Source: Gammaproteobacteria bacterium (lineage in GTDB: Bacteria; Pseudomonadota; Gammaproteobacteria; UBA1113). Taken from it: a DNA stretch of 64,000 nt. The position numbers and the translations under genes are program-made. The notes beneath the pieces were generated by a model. That model made no database searches. It was given only the letters and a program-made list of their open reading frames with translations, and was not told the origin of the DNA. Where the stretch lies: NCBI GenBank assembly GCA_021773295.1, contig JAJFKI010000052.1, forward strand, positions 1 to 64,000, in the 5' to 3' direction. Of this stretch, positions 58,212 through 64,000 are shown piece after piece; position 1 is the first letter of the stretch; each line of letters opens with the position of its first letter.

Positions 58212-59582
58212 ATGAAACAATCATTGCAGCTACAATTAAGCCAACAGTTAACCATTACCCCGCAATTGCAGCAGGCGATTCAATTATTATTACTCTCCAC
58301 CCCCGAATTATTAACCCAAATCCAAGAGCAATTAGACAGCAATTCCATGTTGGAAATGAGTGAACATCAAGATGAGCCTGATTCGATCCCGGCTTGGCAA
58401 GAAAGCATCCTGAATAAAGTCAGAACAAATTTGGTGCAGCGTGATACCTTCGATGATATGCCGGAAATCAAAGATACTTCAGCGGGTAGTTTGCGCAATC
58501 ATTTATTGTGGCAAATGGAAATGACGCCCTTTTCCGATGAGGAACGCACCATTGCAATTGCATTGATTGATGCCGTTGATGATAGTGGTTACTTAAGTGC
58601 AAGCTTTGATGAAATTAAAATGGGCTTAGCTAAAGATGGTTTAAATCCTTCTGAGATGCTCATTGAAGAAGTGTTACGAGAAATTCATCAATTCGATCCC
58701 TTCGGTGTTGGTAGCAGAAGTTTACAGGAATATTTAGCGCTGCAACTCACAACATTAGATGTGAACATCCCAGGACTAGCGCAAGCGCAAATCATTGTTG
58801 ATCAGCATATGGCATTATTAGGAAAACACGATTATCGTCAAATAAAACGTGAAACCAAATTTTCACAAGATGACTTAGCAACTGCTATCGGCTTGATTAA
58901 ATCACTCAACCCAAGACCCAATAGTGAATACACTAATAAAGACTTAGACGCTATTATTCCAGACTTAATCATCAAAAAACACAAAGGTGAATGGGCTGTC
59001 GAATTAACTGCAAACTTGTCATCACGCATTCGCATTAACGATAAATATGCGAACTTAGTACAGCGGGCCGATTCAAGTCGCGATAATCAATTTTTGAAAA
59101 ACCAATTACAAGAAGCCCGTTGGTTTTTGAAAAGTTTACAAAACCGCAATGATACTTTATTAAAAGTCGCTCACTGCATTATGCAAAATCAACAGGGTTT
59201 TTTAGAGAAAGGTGAATTTGGATTAAAGCCTTTAATCCTCTCCACCATCGCAGATATGACAGAGTTGCATGAATCAACTATCTCTCGAGTAACAACGAAT
59301 AAATTCATCCAAACGCCTCGTGGCGTGTTTGAATTAAAATACTTTTTCTCTAGCCAACTCGCCACTGACAGTGGTGATGCTGTCTCATCCACTGCCATCA
59401 AAGCCTCCATCAAACAAATCATCGAAGAAGAACCTGATGAAAAACCTTATAGCGATAACAAAATCGCCGCCATGATAGAAGGACGCGGCATCCACGTTGC
59501 CAGACGCACCGTGGCAAAATACCGCGAAGCCCTACAAATTCCACCGTCTAATGAACGCAAACGGATGAAGGAAGTTATTTAA
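58212..59582 (+). CDS. rpoN: RNA polymerase sigma-54 factor
   Basis: 456 residues from ATG 58212, chosen for AGGAAGAGG eight bases upstream and the usual MKQSLQLQLSQQLTITPQLQ start. The Gln-rich activator-contact region, the core-binding part and the C-terminal RpoN box (ARRTVAKYRE) are present. It directs RNA polymerase to -24/-12 promoters. The common partners lptB and hpf are not next to it here. Confidence 0.96.
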   Translation: MKQSLQLQLSQQLTITPQLQQAIQLLLLSTPELLTQIQEQLDSNSMLEMSEHQDEPDSIPAWQESILNKVRTNLVQRDTFDDMPEIKDTSAGSLRNHLLWQMEMTPFSDEERTIAIALIDAVDDSGYLSASFDEIKMGLAKDGLNPSEMLIEEVLREIHQFDPFGVGSRSLQEYLALQLTTLDVNIPGLAQAQIIVDQHMALLGKHDYRQIKRETKFSQDDLATAIGLIKSLNPRPNSEYTNKDLDAIIPDLIIKKHKGEWAVELTANLSSRIRINDKYANLVQRADSSRDNQFLKNQLQEARWFLKSLQNRNDTLLKVAHCIMQNQQGFLEKGEFGLKPLILSTIADMTELHESTISRVTTNKFIQTPRGVFELKYFFSSQLATDSGDAVSSTAIKASIKQIIEEEPDEKPYSDNKIAAMIEGRGIHVARRTVAKYREALQIPPSNERKRMKEVI

Positions 59583-60142
59583 GCCTTACGGGCAGCAAAA
59601 GCGATGCAGATATAAGACCAACCGCTGATGATTAATTCAATCGCAATAAACAGTCCGATAACCCACAAGCCAGACACCGGCCAATGACTTAAAATTAGTA
59701 CACCCAAAATAAGCGATACCAAACCCGCAAGAAAGATCCAAATCCAGCCCTGCTCACCTTTCACCAAAAAGGCCATGATGAGACGGCTCACACCCACTAA
59801 AATTAGCATGCAGGCGATAATAGCGGTGAAGACAGTCGATGCAAGGGCGGGATGAAAAATAACGACAAAACCACCAGCGACATACAATAACGCAATGAGA
59901 ATATGCCAAAGGATCCCCTTCCATTCTTTGTATTTAAAGGCACCGACGAATTGTAGAACACCACCGATGAGTAATAAAACCCCGAAGAAAATCATACTAG
60001 CCATGGTCAAGCCAAAGGTCATGCTTAAGCCAATAATACCGAGGATGAGAAAAATGATACCTAAGGCGAGAATCCAACCCCAGCGATCTTTTAATTTACC
60101 AAAGATGGGGTTTTGCGCCACTTCCTGTTCATAGTCTGCCAT
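59579..60142 (-). CDS. HdeD-family membrane protein (DUF308)
   Basis: 187 residues, six hydrophobic helices, typical HdeD-like repeats (GIIFLILGIIGLSM, LVSLILGVLIL). E. coli HdeD supports acid resistance at high density; a similar role here is only inferred. Its stop overlaps rpoN by four bases in convergent orientation. Confidence 0.85.
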   Translation of the reverse strand: MADYEQEVAQNPIFGKLKDRWGWILALGIIFLILGIIGLSMTFGLTMASMIFFGVLLLIGGVLQFVGAFKYKEWKGILWHILIALLYVAGGFVVIFHPALASTVFTAIIACMLILVGVSRLIMAFLVKGEQGWIWIFLAGLVSLILGVLILSHWPVSGLWVIGLFIAIELIISGWSYICIAFAARKA

Positions 60143-60214
60143 GATTGTTCCTTAATCAACGTTAATAACTCTCTGATAGTACACTATTAACAGATAAAAA
60201 TTAAGTTATTCTAA

Positions 60215-60250
60215 ACCCATTACAGGTGAAAATGCGAGATTTAGGTGCGG
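60215..60250 (+). repeat. Dispersed motif copy
   Basis: ACCCATTACAGGTGAAAATG followed by CGAGATTTAGGTGCGG. It combines both forms of the dispersed motif. It stands between the divergent hdeD start and the ankyrin gene end. Confidence 0.65.
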
Positions 60251-60302
60251 TCCACGAACTGACATATCCCCAGTCCACAAACCGCCCCTATATTGTTAAC
60301 AG

Positions 60303-62159
60303 CTAACGTTTTTGTACTGGTGGCGCATCGGCGACTGGGGTCGATGTTGTTAACTGCGAAACGCTGTTACTTTCTCCCGAAAGTACAGATGTGATTGGCT
60401 GCCAAAAACCTGGTGTACTTGCTGTCGATCTGACGGGTATATAATCTTGGTTTGGTGGATAATTTCCTATGCTTGGTGCTGATGCTCTTGTCGTTTGTGC
60501 TATCCTTGCAGCACCGCTTGAACTTGATAATGAGCTGCTGCTGGATGCTGCTGTTGAACTTAAATCAGGGTACAAAATTGCAGGTTCAGTACTTGGCGTT
60601 GTTGGTGGCGTCGCATCAGCAAAGGTACTCGATGAGGATAACGGTGATGCAGCTGGCTCTTGCTCGACGATACACCAAGCAGAGTCATCGTCTAAATCAT
60701 TGACGAGGGCCGTTGGCTTTGGTGTTGGTGCTATGGTATCGATGTGCTTGTAGTTTAGATCGATATGGTTTTCGATGAATTTAAGGGAGTCGGGCCGTCT
60801 TGCACCTAGGCCGGTAGAGACACTGATTGCTATAAGATGTCTTCCACTATCCATGGCTTTCCAGTTCATAATGTGGCCTGTTTTTGGAAAGCTTAGACAG
60901 GCTTCCACTAAGCCTTTTAAGGCTTGTAATGCTTCTACTTTTTTCTCATAGATTTTTTGCCAATCAGCTTTGCTGCTGCTCATTGATTTTTTGGAGAGTT
61001 TTTTAATCCATGCGCTTAACTCTGCTAGAAAGGCTTTATTCGTTTGTTGAATAGCAATGATGACCGCGTCTTTCGCCATTAAGCTAGCAGGTGATTTGCC
61101 TGCCGTGTTTTCTATTGTAAGACAGGCGTTAGCATCAATGAGCCTTTGCGTTAGGCGGCGGTTATTGTTTGCTAATGCTAAATGCAATGCGGTGTCACCT
61201 TTAGCATTTTGAGCGTTGAGATCAACGCCTGTTGTTAGTAATACATCAACTAACGTTTCATTGCCTGTTAGTACGGCTAAATGTAATGCGGTATTGCCAT
61301 CACTGTTTTTTAACGCTGCGTTTGCGTTACACCTAAGAAGTTGCATCGCTGTTGCTTCTTGACGCAGAGAAATAGCCAGCATTAAGGCTGTATTTTCATT
61401 TGGAGCTAGCAGGTTAATACTGGCTCTTGTTGCTAGTATGTCGATCAGGTGGCTGTGGCCACGTCTTGCAGCTAAGTGCAAAGCCGAGTGACTTTTGGCA
61501 TTGCGTAAATCTGCATTAGCACCGCGCTCTAATAACTCGCTAACAGCTTCAGAATGGCCTGCGATTGTTGCAACTTGCAAGGCTGTCTGACCATTATTGT
61601 TTTTATCGTTTAATGCTTCAAAGCCGTAAGTTTGCAAGAGTCCCATTGCTTTTATGTGATTGACTCGTGCGGCGATATGCATGACGTTATTGCCAATTTT
61701 ATCTCGCGCTTGTACATTGGCGCCGGCTTGCATTAATGGTGCTAACATGTTTGTTTTACCTTGCTTAATGGCTAAGAATAGCGCTTTTGCTAACACGTCT
61801 GCTGGCAAAATCCGGTTTAACACCATGCTTGATTGTATAAGAGCTTTTAGACAGTCACGCCGATTATTGGAAATTGCTTGGGTAAACAAGTACTCATAGC
61901 CAAAGGTATCAATTGCGAGTTTTAAGCGTTTTGATGATCCAATATAATCAGTAGCGAGATCCTTTAGTTGATAATAGCGTTCCTCACCTAGCCTGTTTCC
62001 TCTGTTTTTTGCCAACTTATAATACTCCATCGCTAATGTGGGGTTCATTTCAAACCCATAGGCTCCATCTCGATATCTATCACCTTGGATCAGCAATTGC
62101 TGGGTATGCCGCGACGTTTTTGCGACCGCTGTCGGTCTTTCTTTATTTGATGCTGACAT
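60303..62159 (-). CDS. Sel1/ankyrin-repeat protein; candidate effector
   Basis: 618 residues. Residues 25-52 are like one Sel1 repeat (GAYGFEMNPTLAMEYYKLAK). Six or seven ankyrin repeats follow at about 145-375 (for example NGQTALQVATIAGHSEAVSE, SALHLAARRGHSHLIDILAT, GDTALHLALANNNRRL). The tail (about 500-618) is rich in Ser, Pro and Thr, with TAASSSSSLSSSSGA. GAGG precedes the ATG. No convincing PmrA-like box was found. Likely to bind a host protein; inferred only. Confidence 0.8.
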   Translation of the reverse strand: MSASNKERPTAVAKTSRHTQQLLIQGDRYRDGAYGFEMNPTLAMEYYKLAKNRGNRLGEERYYQLKDLATDYIGSSKRLKLAIDTFGYEYLFTQAISNNRRDCLKALIQSSMVLNRILPADVLAKALFLAIKQGKTNMLAPLMQAGANVQARDKIGNNVMHIAARVNHIKAMGLLQTYGFEALNDKNNNGQTALQVATIAGHSEAVSELLERGANADLRNAKSHSALHLAARRGHSHLIDILATRASINLLAPNENTALMLAISLRQEATAMQLLRCNANAALKNSDGNTALHLAVLTGNETLVDVLLTTGVDLNAQNAKGDTALHLALANNNRRLTQRLIDANACLTIENTAGKSPASLMAKDAVIIAIQQTNKAFLAELSAWIKKLSKKSMSSSKADWQKIYEKKVEALQALKGLVEACLSFPKTGHIMNWKAMDSGRHLIAISVSTGLGARRPDSLKFIENHIDLNYKHIDTIAPTPKPTALVNDLDDDSAWCIVEQEPAASPLSSSSTFADATPPTTPSTEPAILYPDLSSTAASSSSSLSSSSGAARIAQTTRASAPSIGNYPPNQDYIPVRSTASTPGFWQPITSVLSGESNSVSQLTTSTPVADAPPVQKR

Positions 62160-62250
62160 AGTGTTACCTCATATTTTTTAATATCAACGTGCAGTTTAAT
62201 GGGTGAATGTAAACGCTTGGTTTTGTTTTTGTAAGGAAGTGTAATCAGCT

Positions 62251-64000
62251 TCATTCCACCAATTGCTGTAATTGCTGGTACTGTGTTTGATAGCCTGGGC
62301 TTAGTTGGACTAAGCATTCTAAGGCGTTGAGCGCATTGTTGATGTCGTGTTTTTTTAATAATAATACGGTTAAATGGTTAAGGGATATCTCCATTGCTTC
62401 ACCTTTAGCACTAGCGTGAAAGTAATTAATAGCGCTATCTATGTCTTGAGTTAATTCTGCGAGTAAGCCTTTTGCGTATTGATGACAAACTTGAGCATCC
62501 TCGTGTGTTTGAGCTGCAAGGTGTCCTATGGTAATCCTTAAGCGTTCTGTGTCATTTAATTTATATAAATGCTCTAATTTTTTCAGTACAGCTTTTTGGT
62601 AACAAATATTATTCCAAACTAAAAATGTTTTCTCTTTTGATTCGGGTAAAAACGCTTCTGCTTTTTCGGCAAACGCTTGATAGCGTTGCAAGTTCTCTGG
62701 GTTTAATTCACTTTCATGCAATCTTAGCCACAGATTTGCCCGATGATAATGTCTATCTAACTGCCATTGTTTTAAAATCGCCGCATGATTGGCCTTTGGC
62801 AATATTTCCTGTTGCCGAATTTGCAATCTGTCAATGGCTTCTCGTAATATGACGAAGAGTTCTGCTGCGCTTTTATCATACGCACCGAGGCAGGCGTCAA
62901 TGGCGTTATAACTATCCATTGCCGTTTGTTGGCCACCTTGGAATTTAAACACTTCCTCTAAATAACGATAACCGTGTAATTTAATCGCTTGCAATACTTT
63001 AAAGTGATCTTGGTTAATTTTTTCTAACAATCGCTTTGATTTGTTTTGTGAATTGATTGATGCCTTTTTATGAGTTTCTAGCGCTTGTTTTACGCTTTGT
63101 TTAAATTGGAAAATTCTCGCCTTGGTATCTTGTAAATCTTTTAAAGCTCTTTGATAATAAGCTGTTATATAGGCACCGTTGATAGGGGAGAGTTTGTCGT
63201 GAACCAACTGCTTTAATTCAGCAGCATCTTGTTTTAAATCTATGTCCGATAATGGCTTATAAATAACGCCTTTTATTTTTGCGGCTTTAAAACTGGTATT
63301 GAATAATAAGCATGATTGCTCTGTCGCATAAGCCGCTTGTTCTTCTAGCATGGCAACGGCGTGAGAAAAAGCACTGTCTGTTTCTCCCAGGGTTTCATCA
63401 TTCAATGGTACCCGGTGGCCTATATGATCGAGCCTTGGACCAGCATTATATTCAGCGCTACCTTTCGCATGAGTGAAGCCGTCCAGACTATAACTTAAAT
63501 CTACACCACAGAAGAATATTTTTCTAAAGCCCATGGTAATCATGAATAATAATGCTGCATTGGTGACCGTGGGCCCATTAGTGGCAATGTTAGTATCATT
63601 AAGCGAACTCTCCCATGGCACTCGTTTGCCTAAATAGAGTTGCTTTCCTGGCCAGACACCCGTTAATAAAGGTGTTGCAGAATAAGCTTGAACTAATATT
63701 GGCACAGGATCAAAGTTTAACGCCGCTTTACTTACGGTAAACATTTTTTCTGTAGGGTCAATACAGACGATGATATCTGGCGTGATACCCACTTGTTGTA
63801 AACGTTCACTAATCCTAGAAACTGCCACCAAAAACAATTGTTCTCGGTGTTCTCTAATAAAATCCAAATTATCATCTAAGGAAGGCCCACCAGCTAGCAA
63901 CACACCTGTTTTATCATCGGCAATATCTTGCAACACTAAAGCCGGCGTGTGATTTTCGCCAATATTTTTTAATTGCACATTCGTAAATACATTACCACAA
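62251..64000 (-). CDS. DUF115/Maf-like protein, 5' partial
   Basis: At least 575 residues; the frame is open past the GTG at 63978 to the window end, so the true start is outside. The N-terminal part has the DUF115/MptE-like motif LAGGPSLDDNLDFI, then PDIIVCIDP, and GVDLSY. In flagellated bacteria such proteins (motility accessory factor) add nonulosonic acids to flagellin. The C-terminal 300 residues are helical and TPR-like. Other flagellar genes are not in the window. Confidence 0.75.
   Translation of the reverse strand, partial: CGNVFTNVQLKNIGENHTPALVLQDIADDKTGVLLAGGPSLDDNLDFIREHREQLFLVAVSRISERLQQVGITPDIIVCIDPTEKMFTVSKAALNFDPVPILVQAYSATPLLTGVWPGKQLYLGKRVPWESSLNDTNIATNGPTVTNAALLFMITMGFRKIFFCGVDLSYSLDGFTHAKGSAEYNAGPRLDHIGHRVPLNDETLGETDSAFSHAVAMLEEQAAYATEQSCLLFNTSFKAAKIKGVIYKPLSDIDLKQDAAELKQLVHDKLSPINGAYITAYYQRALKDLQDTKARIFQFKQSVKQALETHKKASINSQNKSKRLLEKINQDHFKVLQAIKLHGYRYLEEVFKFQGGQQTAMDSYNAIDACLGAYDKSAAELFVILREAIDRLQIRQQEILPKANHAAILKQWQLDRHYHRANLWLRLHESELNPENLQRYQAFAEKAEAFLPESKEKTFLVWNNICYQKAVLKKLEHLYKLNDTERLRITIGHLAAQTHEDAQVCHQYAKGLLAELTQDIDSAINYFHASAKGEAMEISLNHLTVLLLKKHDINNALNALECLVQLSPGYQTQYQQLQQLVE

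Noticed and set aside
62160-62220. Possible PmrA-like box ahead of the 618-residue ankyrin gene
   Set aside because: There is one TTAAA half site, but the partner 11 bases upstream reads ACATT and the -10 spacing is off.

Overview
The window comes from an AT-rich gammaproteobacterial chromosome, most likely a Legionellales-type intracellular bacterium (Legionella/Coxiella/Berkiella-like). This rests on the standard gammaproteobacterial block ndk-rlmN-pilW-rodZ-hisS-yfgM-bamB-der, on many long eukaryote-like proteins (ankyrin, OTU protease, Ras-like GTPase with a CaaX end, 2H phosphoesterase, EEP-fold phosphatase), and on promoter elements matching the PmrA box known from Legionella and Coxiella effector genes. 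The species is an inference. No tRNA, rRNA, CRISPR array, prophage or intact transposase was seen.

Layout. 1-7.2 kb: end of an MFS transporter, a three-domain ACP / fatty acyl-AMP ligase / acyltransferase, a CinA-like protein, a thioesterase, a cyclic-nucleotide-sensor/nucleoside-phosphorylase-like fusion and a Nudix hydrolase. 7.4-15.6 kb: core genes tadA-guaA-guaB (minus), then xseA-nhaA-redoxin-trkH (plus). 15.9-27.6 kb: first accessory island, with four large proteins around an AsmA gene. One has an OTU deubiquitinase-like domain. All four share a related C-terminal module, and each has a PmrA-like promoter. 28-35.7 kb: the core block der to ndk. 35.9-46 kb: second accessory island, with a 2H phosphoesterase carrying the same module, a five-gene run (Ras-like GTPase, EEP enzyme, three unknowns), a 55-residue protein and an ankyrin protein. 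46.2-53.8 kb: a LuxR-type regulator and an isc cluster (iscA, iscU-like, iscS) split by a DUF4143 ATPase and a 1068-residue coiled-coil protein. 54.1-64 kb: a Ser/Asp-rich protein, prfC, a MAPEG protein, rpoN, hdeD-like, an ankyrin protein and a DUF115/Maf-like protein running off the end.

The main result is a candidate secreted-effector system. Eight genes carry the promoter layout TTAAN-N6-TTAAN-N9/10-(-10), which is a two-half-site PmrA box plus a -10. Five of those genes encode proteins that differ at the N-terminus but end in one related 150-200 residue module. Poly-serine stretches and polar tails recur in these proteins and in several neighbours without the box. The sequence suggests co-regulated, domain-shuffled Dot/Icm-type effectors; secretion itself is not shown by the sequence.

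Intergenic DNA carries at least two families of long perfect or near-perfect foldback repeats. Loops are conserved within a family while arm sequences differ, and some copies are nested in other palindromes. A short dispersed motif (CCCATCACAGATGAAAATGC, a variant with CTTCAAAATGCGAGATTTAG) also recurs at gene ends.
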